A DNA stretch of 22,125 nt from Betaproteobacteria bacterium (GTDB lineage: Bacteria > Pseudomonadota > Gammaproteobacteria > Burkholderiales > SG8-41), in NCBI GenBank assembly GCA_020028375.1, contig JAHZNX010000004.1:1-22125 (forward strand), read 5' to 3'. Positions 5,846-13,516 of the stretch are shown here, piece after piece. The notes beneath the pieces were generated by a model. That model was not told where the DNA came from and did not search any database. It saw only the letters and a list, made by a program, of their open reading frames with translations. The position numbers and the translations under genes were made by a program. Numbering within the stretch: the stretch's first letter is position 1; each line of letters starts with the position of its first letter.

Positions 5846-7040
5846 ATCCTTGACTCGTCTGCCCCGACACCCGGCAGACAAGTCCCTTGAGGTACTCCCC
5901 TTCCGGAAAGTTGAGGGCGACGGGATGGTCGGGGCCCGCGCCGAGGCGTTCCGTGATCTGCGCCTCCACGCCGGCGTCAAGCGCCGCGCCGGCGATGATC
6001 TTCTGGAAAAGGTCGGCTGAGACCCCGCCCGAGCACGAGAAGGTCATCAGCAACCCGCCCGGCCGCAGCAGCTTGAAGGCGAGCAGATTGATGTCCTTGT
6101 AGGCGCGCGCCGCCTTTGGCACGTGCGCGGCGGTGGGCGCGAACTTGGGCGGATCGAGCGTGATGAGGTCGAACTGGCGGCCCCGGTCGCGAAATTGCCG
6201 CAACATCTGGAACACATCGCCCCCGACCCAATCCACGCCGGACAGTCCGTTCAACTGCTCATTGGCGCGCCCGAGACCGAGCGCCTCGGCGGAGCTGTCC
6301 AGTGCCAGCACGGATCGCGCCCCGCCAGCCGCAGCGTTGAGCGCGAAGCCGCCGGTGTAGCAGAAGCCGTCGAGCACGTCTCGCCCTCGCGCCAGGCCGC
6401 GCGTCCGCAGGCGATTTTCGCGCTGGTCGAGATAGAATCCGGTCTTGTGGCCGCGCGCGAGATCGACCTCGAACCGGATGCCATGCTCGCTCACAGCGAT
6501 GCGGGCCGGCTCGTGCGGGCCCCGCAGGGGTCCGGTCGTGGGCGGGAGCCCCTCCAGCGCCCGCACCTCGGCATCCGAGCGCTCCCAGACCCGGCGGACG
6601 CCCTCCACCTGGAGCAAGGCGTCCACGATGGCGTCGCGCCAGCGATCCGCCCCCGCGCTCGTAAGCTGCACCACCGCGGTTTCCCCGTAGCGGTCGGCGA
6701 CCACGCCTGGCAGGCCGTCCGATTCGCCGTGGAGCAGCCGGTAAGCGTCAGTAGCCGCTCCGTCGAGGTATTGCCTGCGCTGCGCCGCCGCCCTGGCAAT
6801 GCGCTCATCGAAGAACGCGCGGTCTATGGCGCGTTCGGTCCAGTCCCACACCCGCGCCACGATCTGGGACTCCGGGCTGTAAGCCGCGACCGCCAGGAGC
6901 TCGCCGGCCGCAGAGCGCACTTCGACGGTGTCGCCCGCATCGGGCTTTCCCTGCACCTTTGCCACCGCGCCCGAGAACACCCACGGATGGCGGCGCTTGA
7001 GCGATTTCTCCCGCCCGGGTTTCAAGATCAGCTTGTTCAA
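5844..7040 (-). CDS. rlmI: 23S rRNA m5C1962 methyltransferase RlmI
   Basis: RlmI methylates C1962 of 23S rRNA using SAM. The 398-residue protein matches the family end to end: an N-terminal PUA domain (KPGREKSLKRRHPWVFSGAV, residues 7-26), a linker with GESDGLPGVVADRYG, the HKTGFYLDQREN motif (198-209), the SAM-binding FCYTGGF (226-232), DPPKF (296-300) and the catalytic-cysteine motif SCSG (335-338). The start is TTG at 7040, overlapping the xerC stop as TTGA. The frame stays open far upstream through xerC, but that part is a shadow of xerC and not a fusion. Length agrees with E. coli RlmI (about 396). It is last in the lpxL-to-rlmI gene run and converges with yidD. Confidence 0.94.
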   Translation of the reverse strand: MNKLILKPGREKSLKRRHPWVFSGAVAKVQGKPDAGDTVEVRSAAGELLAVAAYSPESQIVARVWDWTERAIDRAFFDERIARAAAQRRQYLDGAATDAYRLLHGESDGLPGVVADRYGETAVVQLTSAGADRWRDAIVDALLQVEGVRRVWERSDAEVRALEGLPPTTGPLRGPHEPARIAVSEHGIRFEVDLARGHKTGFYLDQRENRLRTRGLARGRDVLDGFCYTGGFALNAAAGGARSVLALDSSAEALGLGRANEQLNGLSGVDWVGGDVFQMLRQFRDRGRQFDLITLDPPKFAPTAAHVPKAARAYKDINLLAFKLLRPGGLLMTFSCSGGVSADLFQKIIAGAALDAGVEAQITERLGAGPDHPVALNFPEGEYLKGLVCRVSGQTSQG

Positions 7041-7960
7041 GGTTTCTTTTTCGCGCGCGGATGCGCCGCGTCGTAGGCCTTCGCAAGATGCTGGAAGTCG
7101 AGGTGCGTATAGACCTGCGTCGTGGAGATGCTCGCGTGCCCGAGCATTTCCTGCACCGCGCGCAGGTCGCCGCTCGACTGCAGAAGGTGCGAGGCGAACG
7201 AATGCCGCAGCGCGTGCGGGTGCACCTTGTCCGCCAGTCCCAGCTTGCGCGCCCAGAGCTTCAGGCGCGCCTGCACCGCGCGGGCGCCCAGCGCCGTGCC
7301 GTCGCGCCCGACGAACAGCGCCTTCTCGCCCGGGCGCGCGAGCTTCCCGCGCACCGGGACCCACGCGCGGAGCGCGGCGAGCGCGAAGCTCCCGACCGGC
7401 ACCACCCGGGTCTTCGCGCCCTTGCCGGTCACGCGCACCGTGGCGTCGCGGACGTTGACGTCGTCCGGCTCGAGGCCGGTCAGCTCGGACAGCCGCAGGC
7501 CGGAGGAGTAGAGAAGCTCCACGATCGCCTTGTCGCGCAGCGCGAGCGGGCCCGCCGCGGTGATATCCATCAGCCGTCCCGCTTCGTCCGGCGACAGCGC
7601 GTGCGGCAGCCGCTTCCCGGTCCGCGGCGCCCGGATGCCCGCGCACGGATTGTGCGTGTAGCCGTGATCGCGCGCGAGGTAGTTGAAGAAGCTGCGCCAC
7701 GCCGAGAGCATGCGCGCGAGGGTGCGTCCGCCGAGCCCGCGCGCGTGGAGCTGCGCCACGTGGCGGCGTATCTGCTGCGCGTCCATGCGCCTGAGCGGCA
7801 CCCCGCCCGCAAGCGCGAGGAGCGAAGCGATGTCGCGGGCGTAGTTTGCGACGGTGAGCCGGCTCAGGCGGCGCTCGTTGGCCAGGTGCTCCAGATAGCT
7901 GCGCACGAGGGGATGCGCAGCCGGTGTCGCGGGTCTTTCGGCCTCTGAGTTAGCGCCCAC
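7037..7960 (-). CDS. xerC: Tyrosine recombinase XerC
   Basis: XerC acts with XerD at dif to resolve chromosome dimers. The 307-residue protein has an N-terminal SAM-like core-binding domain (about 16-100) and a catalytic domain with the full set of active residues: R156 (SSGLRLSEL), K180 (VTGKGAK), H249 and R252 (HPHALRHSFASHLL), H275 (LGHASISTTQ) and nucleophile Y284 (VYTHLD). The start is GTG at 7960; the codon directly before it is TAA, so no earlier start is possible. Its place after dapF and DUF484 is the conserved order (dapF-DUF484-xerC), which separates it from xerD and phage integrases. It overlaps rlmI by 4 bases. The 81 bases before it hold only a small open frame that I do not believe. 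Confidence 0.93.
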   Translation of the reverse strand: MGANSEAERPATPAAHPLVRSYLEHLANERRLSRLTVANYARDIASLLALAGGVPLRRMDAQQIRRHVAQLHARGLGGRTLARMLSAWRSFFNYLARDHGYTHNPCAGIRAPRTGKRLPHALSPDEAGRLMDITAAGPLALRDKAIVELLYSSGLRLSELTGLEPDDVNVRDATVRVTGKGAKTRVVPVGSFALAALRAWVPVRGKLARPGEKALFVGRDGTALGARAVQARLKLWARKLGLADKVHPHALRHSFASHLLQSSGDLRAVQEMLGHASISTTQVYTHLDFQHLAKAYDAAHPRAKKKP

Positions 7961-8041
7961 TTACATGAGGCAACTGGTTGATTCCACGTGAAAGGTAGCG
8001 ACTGGCTTCCATCGGCTCGCTCATCGTTGTTCACGCCTTTA

Positions 8042-8689
8042 TCACTTGAGATGCCGCGCAATCGCCGCGCCGATCAGATCGCCCAGCCGCTTCACGTAGA
8101 GCGTGCCCATTTCGGGGTAGAAGCGGTGCGGATCCTCGCTTGCGAGCGCCAGCAGGCCGAAGGTCTCGCCGTCCCGCAGCGGCAGATAGGAAAACGAGCG
8201 CAGGTGGGCGCTCGCCTCGCCGAACAGGTCGGCGGTATCGACCGTGGCGTGGCCGCTGCAATAGGGGTTCGCGAGGCTCGCCGCGAACTCGCGCGAGGCC
8301 GTGCTCACCGGCCCGAACTCGGGCATGTCGACGCGAATCGCGCCGCGCCACAGTCGCAGCGCCACGTGCGGCACGGCGAAGTCCTCGCGCAGGTTGAGAT
8401 AGACTGCGTTCAAGACGCCGCGCAACTCGGTCGCCGCGAGCAATGCGAGCGAAATTCGATGCACCTTCTCGCTGATCGCGTCGTTCTCCTCGCCATACTG
8501 GATCACCTCGCGCAGCTTGCCCTCGATCTGCCGGTTCTTCTCGCGCAGGGTCAGGATCTGGCGCTCGCTGATCGGGATCGCTCGCCCGCCATGAGGGTGA
8601 GGCACGTAGATCTCAGCGAGCAGTTCGGCGTATTGCTCGAAAAAATCCGGGTGGTCCTTCAGATACCCGACAACCTCTTCTGGTTTCAT
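8042..8689 (-). CDS. DUF484 family protein
   Basis: The 215-residue protein begins MKPEEVVGYLKDHPDFFEQYAELLAEI, the hallmark opening of DUF484. A coiled segment follows (ILTLREKNRQIEGKLREVI, about 45-65), then a GAF-like domain containing VALRLWRG, YCSGHATVDTADLFG and the final FSYLPLRDGETFGLLALAS strand set. Function is unknown; in many proteobacteria the gene lies between dapF and xerC exactly as here. The start ATG at 8689 lies 10 bases after the dapF stop with GGGAGAG before it, so it is almost certainly in the dapF transcript. Confidence 0.92.
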   Translation of the reverse strand: MKPEEVVGYLKDHPDFFEQYAELLAEIYVPHPHGGRAIPISERQILTLREKNRQIEGKLREVIQYGEENDAISEKVHRISLALLAATELRGVLNAVYLNLREDFAVPHVALRLWRGAIRVDMPEFGPVSTASREFAASLANPYCSGHATVDTADLFGEASAHLRSFSYLPLRDGETFGLLALASEDPHRFYPEMGTLYVKRLGDLIGAAIARHLK

Positions 8690-8699
8690 CGCTCTCCCT

Positions 8700-9530
8700 T
8701 CACAACTCGATCTCGCCTTCGAACACCGTGACCGCCGGTCCGGTCATCATCACCGGCTTGCCCTCCCCCGCCCATGATATACCGAGGTCGCCGCCGCGCG
8801 CCGTCACCAGGACCTCGCGATCGAGCAGCCCGCGCATGATACCGGTGACCACCGCGGCGCACGCACCGGTGCCGCACGCGAGCGTCTCCCCGGCTCCACG
8901 CTCGTGCACGCGGAGCAGGATGCGGCTGCGGCTGACGATCTGCATGTAGCCGGCGTTGACCCGCTGCGGGAAACGCGGGTGGCGCTCGATCAGCGGGCCT
9001 TCGGCCGCGACCGGCGCGCGCTCGATATCCGCGACGACCTGCACCGCATGGGGGTTGCCAATGGACAGCGCGCTCACCTCGAGCCGCCGCCCGTTCACCT
9101 CGAGCGTGTAGCTCGGGGCCCGCACCGGGGCTTCGAACGGGATGCGGGATGGCTCGAACTCGGGCACACCCATGTCGACGGTGACCCGGCCGTCGTCCTC
9201 GAGCCGCGGTACGATGACGCCCGCGAGCGTGCCCACGCGCAGCTCGCGCTTGGCCGTGAGGCCTCGCTCGCGCACGTAGCGCACGAAACAGCGCGCCCCG
9301 TTGCCGCACTGCTCCACCTCGCCGCCGTCGGCGTTGAAAATCCGGTAGTAGAAATCGGTATCGGGTTGCCGCGCCGGTTCGACCTGAAGAATCTGGTCGC
9401 AGCCGATGCCGAAATGGCGCTCGGCTATGCGCCTCAGCTGCTGGGGCGTGAGCGCCAGGGGATGGGCAAGGGCATCCAGAACGACGAAATCGTTGCCCAA
9501 TCCATGCATTTTAGTGAATTTTAGGCGCAT
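8700..9530 (-). CDS. dapF: Diaminopimelate epimerase DapF
   Basis: DapF converts LL- to meso-diaminopimelate, the precursor of lysine and of peptidoglycan cross-links, in the cytoplasm. The 276-residue protein has both halves of the pseudo-symmetric fold with the two catalytic cysteines: C75 in EQCGNGAR and C219 in TLACGTGACAA. It opens with KFTKMHGLGNDFVVLD, and IGNPHAV and NAGYMQIV are further family motifs. Its ATG abuts the stop codon of the CoA-binding gene (TAAATG), indicating coupling. Length equals the family norm. Confidence 0.97.
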   Translation of the reverse strand: MRLKFTKMHGLGNDFVVLDALAHPLALTPQQLRRIAERHFGIGCDQILQVEPARQPDTDFYYRIFNADGGEVEQCGNGARCFVRYVRERGLTAKRELRVGTLAGVIVPRLEDDGRVTVDMGVPEFEPSRIPFEAPVRAPSYTLEVNGRRLEVSALSIGNPHAVQVVADIERAPVAAEGPLIERHPRFPQRVNAGYMQIVSRSRILLRVHERGAGETLACGTGACAAVVTGIMRGLLDREVLVTARGGDLGISWAGEGKPVMMTGPAVTVFEGEIEL

Positions 9531-9971
9531 TTATCTGCAGTATCCACGATAATCCCTGTAGATGCAGCGGTCCATAATCACGATCATGCCCGCCGCGACC
9601 GCTCGCAAGGCGGCCGGCTCATTCACTATACCCTCTTGAATCCAAAGGTTTTTCAGGCCGAGCCCGAGGCAGTCATCGACGACACTGTCAATGTATTCGG
9701 GGCGCCGGAACACGTTGACCATGTCTATGGGAACCGGGATACCCGCGAGCCTCGGGTAGGCCCTAGCCCCGAGAACCTCACGGGCAGTGGGATGAACCGG
9801 GATGATGGTGTAGCCAAACCCCTGCATCGCCTGTGACACCCCATAGCTCGGCCGAGAGGGATTGGGGGACAGCCCGACCACGGCGATTGTTTTCACCCGC
9901 TTCAAGAGTGCGCACCGCTCCTCGATGCCTGGATTCTCGAATCGCCCCGGCTTGCTCGCGTCACCCGTCAC
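9531..9971 (-). CDS. CoA-binding (YccU-type) Rossmann protein
   Basis: The 146-residue protein is a single CoA-binding Rossmann domain: KTIAVVGLSPNPSRPSYGVSQAM (about 27-49) forms the first strand and nucleotide loop. IIPVHPTAREVLGARAYPRL, DMVNVFRRPEY and LWIQEGIVN follow, and MIVIMDRCIYRDYRGY ends the fold. These stand-alone domains resemble the CoA-binding domain of succinyl-CoA synthetases; their physiological role is not established. The start is GTG at 9971, overlapping the GNAT stop by 4 bases (GTGA). That start lies inside one copy of a 14-bp duplication flanking a short repeat. Without that unit the gene would be continuous in frame with the upstream acetyltransferase. Confidence 0.9.
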   Translation of the reverse strand: MTGDASKPGRFENPGIEERCALLKRVKTIAVVGLSPNPSRPSYGVSQAMQGFGYTIIPVHPTAREVLGARAYPRLAGIPVPIDMVNVFRRPEYIDSVVDDCLGLGLKNLWIQEGIVNEPAALRAVAAGMIVIMDRCIYRDYRGYCR

Positions 9972-10012
9972 TGGCCTGTCCTGAGCACTGTCGAAGGATC
10001 ACCCGCCACTGG
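9961..10012. repeat. Short interspersed repeat flanked by 14-bp direct repeats
   Basis: A 24-base core (9975-9998, CCTGTCCTGAG to TGTCGAAGGA) lies between TCACCCGTCACTGG (9961-9974) and TCACCCGCCACTGG (9999-10012), which match at 13 of 14 bases. The core resembles the CTGAGC/TGTCGAAGG type of short intergenic repeat that I recall as common in proteobacterial genomes. The layout looks like insertion with duplication of the target, or a tandem duplication. It supplies the last codons of the GNAT gene and the start codon of the next gene. Confidence 0.65.
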
Positions 10013-10522
10013 TTTCACCATGATGTAGTCGTCCATCACGAAGCCGCCCCCGATGTCTTTCACCACGGCGTCGGCAACGCGAAAACCGTGCTTCAGGTAC
10101 GCCGCGATCGCGTCGCGATTGTTCCTGTTTACCGCCAGCACCAGGCGGTTGCAGCCGCGCGCACGGGCCACCGCGCCGGCGCGCTCGATCATCATGCCGC
10201 CATAGCCTCGGCGCTGGAACCGGGGATGGACGTAGATCTTGTCGAGCTTCATCTCGCCCGCAACGCCGGTCAGGAAGTAGGACGCGAATCCCGCCATCCC
10301 GCCCGCGACCGTGAGCTTGTCCCACCACACCCCGTCGCGCCGCAGCTCGGCGAGCACCACATCGGCGTCGTAGCGTTCCGCGAGCATGTATTCTATCTGC
10401 GCGACGCTGATGATGGCGGGATAGTGGGCATACCAGATCTCGCGCGCGAGCGCGGCAAGCCGCACCACGTCTTCCGCTGCGAGCGGCTCGATGTGGATGC
10501 GGTCTTCCGGTGCCACTCCCAA
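9968..10522 (-). CDS. GNAT-family N-acetyltransferase
   Basis: The 184-residue protein is a GNAT fold: an N-terminal helix pair (LAREIWYAHYPAII), the core strand LDKIYVHPRFQRRGYGGMM carrying the acetyl-CoA loop (Q-R-R-G-Y-G, near residue 105), then LVLAVNRNNRDAIAAYLKHGFRV, typical of motif B and the closing strands. It transfers an acetyl group from acetyl-CoA to an unidentified amine. The first codon is TTG directly after the aminotransferase stop; a GTG two codons later is possible. The last eleven or so residues (GDPSTVLRTGQ) are encoded by the interspersed repeat and look acquired. It follows an aminotransferase that would create an amino-sugar, so acting on that product is conceivable, but sugar N-acetyltransferases of those pathways are usually left-handed beta-helix proteins, not GNATs. 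Confidence 0.88.
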   Translation of the reverse strand: MGVAPEDRIHIEPLAAEDVVRLAALAREIWYAHYPAIISVAQIEYMLAERYDADVVLAELRRDGVWWDKLTVAGGMAGFASYFLTGVAGEMKLDKIYVHPRFQRRGYGGMMIERAGAVARARGCNRLVLAVNRNNRDAIAAYLKHGFRVADAVVKDIGGGFVMDDYIMVKPVAGDPSTVLRTGQ

Positions 10523-11641
10523 TCAGGCCTTCCGTCGCAAGACCGATGCCGCTGCCTCGCGCAGCGCATCGCATACGCTCTTCACGGCGCCTTCCGTGAG
10601 CTGGGGATACATCGGCAGCGACAACACTTCCTGCGCCGCCCGCTCGGATTCCGGCAGTGAGACCCCCCCGTGGTCCAGGGCGAAGGCCGGCTGCCGATGA
10701 ACTGGAACGGGATAGTAGATTCCGCTTGCTACGCCTCGCGCCGCAAGCTCCTCGCGCAACACATCGCGCATCGGGGCGCGGACGGTGAATTGATGGTAGA
10801 CATGAGCGCCGCGCCCGTGTTCCACCGGCAGTCCAACCGGACTCCCGGCGAGCAAGCGCTGGTAAAGGCCCGCACGTTCGCGCCTTTGGGCATTCCAGCG
10901 GTCGAGGCGCTTCAGCTTGACGCGGAGAATCGCCGCCTGCAGCTCGTCGAGGCGGCTGTTGTAGCCGATCATTTCGTGACGGTACGTCGTGCGGCTGCCG
11001 TGGTGGCGCAGCATGCGCACGACCTCCGCGAGCTTCGGATCGTTCGTCACCACCATGCCGGCATCGCCGTAGGCACCCAGGTTCTTGGTGGGATAAAAGG
11101 AGAAACAGCCCAACGCGCCCCACGCGCCGGCGCGGCGCCCATCGAAGTCGGCGCCGATCGCCTGCGCGCAGTCCTCGAACAAGGTGAGCCCGCGCCGCTG
11201 GCAAATCGCGTCGATTGCAGCGAGGTCGGCGGTCTGGCCGAACAGATGAACCGCGATGACCGCCCGGGTCGCCGGACCGATCGCCGCTTCGCAGGCTGCG
11301 GGATCGAGGTTGTAGGTCGCCGGATCGATGTCCGCGAACACCACGCGCGCGCCCACATAAGTGACCGCCTCGGCGGCGGCGATGAAAGTGAACGACGGCG
11401 TTATCACCTCGTCGCCGGGGCCGATGCCTGCTGCGCGCAACGCGAGATGCAACGCATCAGTCCCCGAGGCGACCGCCACCGCATGTTTGACACCGAGGTA
11501 GGCCGCCACCTCGTGCTCCAGCGCCTCGCCTTCGGGGCCGAGGATGAAGCGGCCAGAGGCGATGACCTTGCCCACGGCTGCGGCGAGCTCCGCCTCAAGA
11601 TCGCGGTACTCAGCCGCCAGATCGAGCATCGGAACGTTCAT
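10523..11641 (-). CDS. DegT/DnrJ/EryC1 sugar aminotransferase, candidate GnnB
   Basis: These PLP enzymes aminate keto-sugar nucleotides. The 372-residue protein has the family motifs: SGTDALHLAL (60-69) for phosphate binding, SFTFIAAAEAV (84-94), FEDCAQAIGA (155-164) and the PLP lysine K186 in SFYPTKNLGAYGD. It overlaps the preceding oxidoreductase gene by 4 bases (ATGA), a pairing that fits oxidation and then transamination of one sugar position. Two such pairs are known: GnnA/GnnB making UDP-GlcNAc3N for lipid A, and WbpB/WbpE making a diamino-uronate for O antigen. Two lipid A acyltransferase genes directly upstream favour GnnB; sequence alone cannot separate them. Its stop abuts the GNAT start. 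Confidence 0.92.
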   Translation of the reverse strand: MNVPMLDLAAEYRDLEAELAAAVGKVIASGRFILGPEGEALEHEVAAYLGVKHAVAVASGTDALHLALRAAGIGPGDEVITPSFTFIAAAEAVTYVGARVVFADIDPATYNLDPAACEAAIGPATRAVIAVHLFGQTADLAAIDAICQRRGLTLFEDCAQAIGADFDGRRAGAWGALGCFSFYPTKNLGAYGDAGMVVTNDPKLAEVVRMLRHHGSRTTYRHEMIGYNSRLDELQAAILRVKLKRLDRWNAQRRERAGLYQRLLAGSPVGLPVEHGRGAHVYHQFTVRAPMRDVLREELAARGVASGIYYPVPVHRQPAFALDHGGVSLPESERAAQEVLSLPMYPQLTEGAVKSVCDALREAAASVLRRKA

Positions 11642-12600
11642 GCGCCCCGCACCTTCGCCCCTAATGACATGCGCGCCAGCCTTTCGTCGATGAGTCGGCG
11701 CACCTCGATCGCCAGGGCGAGCGCGCGGCGGCCGTCCGTCCCGGACACCGCCGGATCCCGGTTCTCGCGTGCCGCCGCGACAAAGGACTCGACCGCGTCG
11801 CGCAGCGGATCCGCAGCGGGGAACGCGCGCTCATCCTCCTGCACGATCCTGCCGTCGTCCGCCCGGCGCACCACACGGAGCTTGGCGTTTTGCAGGTCCG
11901 CGGAAACATAGCGGTCGGAGCCGAACGCGCGCAGCTTTCTGACGGGTATCTGGCTCACCCGGCTCGCCGAAAGGTTGGCCACCGACCCATCGGCGAACTC
12001 GATGCGCACGCTGGCGATGTCGACGGAATCCGTCAATGCCCGGTAGCCGCAGGCGGATAGCCATGAGATTTCCGCGCGTGCCATTGCGAGCACCAGGTCG
12101 ATGTCGTGGATCATGAGGTCGGCCACGACGTCGACCTCTGCGCCCCGCTCCTTGAACGCGGACAGGCGCTCCGCTTCGATAAAGAGAGGCTGCGGCAGCG
12201 TTGCCCGGAGCGCGGCGAACGCCGGATTGAAGCGCTCGAGGTGCCCGACCGCAAGGCACGAGCCGCGGGCGCGGGCCAGCGCCACGAGGGCGTCGGCCTC
12301 CTCGAGCGTGCGCGCGATCGGTTTCTCGACAAGCACGTGCAGGCCCGCCGCAAGGCATGCGCTCGCCACCGGATAATGCCCGTCCGTCGGCACGACTACG
12401 GAAACCAGATCCACGCTGGGCAGCAGCTCCCGGAAATCCGTAACCGCCCGGCAGCCATGGCGCGCAGCAATCTCGCGGGCGCGCGCTTCATTCGTATCGG
12501 CAACGCCTACAAGTTCCACGCCCTTGCAGGCCGCGTACTTTTCGGCGTGATAGCGGCCAAGGTAGCCGACGCCGATTACGGCTGCGCGCAGCTTTCTCAT
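11638..12600 (-). CDS. Gfo/Idh/MocA oxidoreductase, candidate GnnA
   Basis: The protein has an N-terminal Rossmann fold (RAAVIGVGYLGRYHAEKYA) with family motif VEKPIARTLEEAD (the EKP lysine is usually catalytic) and a C-terminal alpha/beta domain with GHLERFNPAF and MIHDIDLVLAM. Such enzymes oxidise a sugar hydroxyl with NAD. The GHLERFNPAF segment resembles UDP-GlcNAc 3-dehydrogenases (GnnA) as I remember them. The start ATG at 12600 is preferred because AGGAG then lies about 10 bases away; a start three codons earlier would be only one base from it. The next gene overlaps by 4 bases and encodes the probable partner aminotransferase, and two LpxL genes precede it. A UDP-GlcNAcA dehydrogenase (WbpB) is the main alternative. 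Confidence 0.9.
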   Translation of the reverse strand: MRKLRAAVIGVGYLGRYHAEKYAACKGVELVGVADTNEARAREIAARHGCRAVTDFRELLPSVDLVSVVVPTDGHYPVASACLAAGLHVLVEKPIARTLEEADALVALARARGSCLAVGHLERFNPAFAALRATLPQPLFIEAERLSAFKERGAEVDVVADLMIHDIDLVLAMARAEISWLSACGYRALTDSVDIASVRIEFADGSVANLSASRVSQIPVRKLRAFGSDRYVSADLQNAKLRVVRRADDGRIVQEDERAFPAADPLRDAVESFVAAARENRDPAVSGTDGRRALALAIEVRRLIDERLARMSLGAKVRGA

Positions 12601-12637
12601 TTCCGCCATTCTCCTACGGATCAGTCCTCGCCTTGAA

Positions 12638-13507
12638 TCAGTAAACGCTCGCTTCGCCCGCTGGACGCGTCTTGAAGCGCCTGTGTATCCACAGGTACTG
12701 CTCGGGCATCTCGAGCACTCTCTCCTCGATGAAGGCGTTCATTCGTCTCGCGTCGCGCTCGTCATCGCCGCTGGGGAAATTCTGCCAGGCCGGATAAAAG
12801 GTGATCACGTAGCCGCCCGCGCCCGCCAGCTGCCGTGTCACTACGGGAACGACCACCGCGCCGGCGACGCGCGCGATCCGCGAAAGCCCGGTAACCGTCG
12901 CCGCCGGGACGCCGAAGAACGGCACGAAGATCGAATCACGCGGACCGAAATCCTGGTCGGGCAGGTAGTAAAACGGCAGGCGTTCCCGCATCGCGCGCAC
13001 CAGGGGACGAATGCCGTCCTTGCGCGCGAAGAGGCGCTGGGCGATGAAGCGCGCCCGTCCCCGCAGCAGCGCATTGTCCATCACGGGATTCGACTGCCGG
13101 CGATACATCGAACATCCAGCCCACTCGGTGGCGAGGCGGACACCTCCCATGTCGAGCCCGATGAAGTGGGGCGCGAGCCAGATGGCCGGCCGGTCGGCAA
13201 CGGCGCGCCAGTGCTCGATTCCCTCGATGCGCACCAGGCGCTGCACCCGCTCCTTCGACGACCACCACAGGATGCCGTGCTCGAGAACGCTCCTTCCGAA
13301 CGCCTGGAAATGCGCCCGCGCGGCGCGCCGGCGCTCGGCTTCGCTCCACTGCGGGAAGCACAGCCTGAGGTTGGTAAGCGCGATCTCGCGTCGCTTGCGT
13401 CCCAGTAAATAAAACAGAAATCCCAGCCCGCGCCCGACCGGCGCGAGCATCCACAGCGGCAACAAGCGCAACAGCCAGACAATGCCGAGAGCGATGCGGG
13501 TCAGCAT
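12638..13507 (-). CDS. Lipid A biosynthesis lauroyl/myristoyl acyltransferase, LpxL/LpxM type (second copy)
   Basis: LpxL-type enzymes add secondary acyl chains to Kdo2-lipid IVA at the inner membrane. The 289-residue protein has an N-terminal membrane anchor (IALGIVWLLRLLPLWMLAPVG), the catalytic HX4D motif in APHFIGLDMGG, FYYLPDQDFG, FVPFFGVPAATV and the typical ending PEQYLWIHRRFKTRP. Here the acidic member is Asp, unlike the Glu of the gene upstream, so the two are diverged paralogues and probably differ in acyl position or chain. It follows the first copy by 9 bases and precedes the oxidoreductase gene by about 37. Confidence 0.94.
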   Translation of the reverse strand: MLTRIALGIVWLLRLLPLWMLAPVGRGLGFLFYLLGRKRREIALTNLRLCFPQWSEAERRRAARAHFQAFGRSVLEHGILWWSSKERVQRLVRIEGIEHWRAVADRPAIWLAPHFIGLDMGGVRLATEWAGCSMYRRQSNPVMDNALLRGRARFIAQRLFARKDGIRPLVRAMRERLPFYYLPDQDFGPRDSIFVPFFGVPAATVTGLSRIARVAGAVVVPVVTRQLAGAGGYVITFYPAWQNFPSGDDERDARRMNAFIEERVLEMPEQYLWIHRRFKTRPAGEASVY

Positions 13508-13516
13508 GGGGGCAGG

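Noticed and set aside
5844..7700. 618-codon frame suggesting an XerC-region to RlmI fusion
   Set aside because: The upstream 220 codons are an out-of-frame reading of xerC; RlmI homology begins exactly at the TTG overlapping the xerC stop.
7864..8061. 65-codon minus-strand frame between DUF484 and xerC
   Set aside because: Overlaps the xerC start in another frame, lacks a ribosome site, and half of it is an xerC shadow.
10670..11911. 413-codon + strand open frame opposite the DegT and Gfo/Idh genes
   Set aside because: Shadow of two well-supported genes; no ribosome site or motif.
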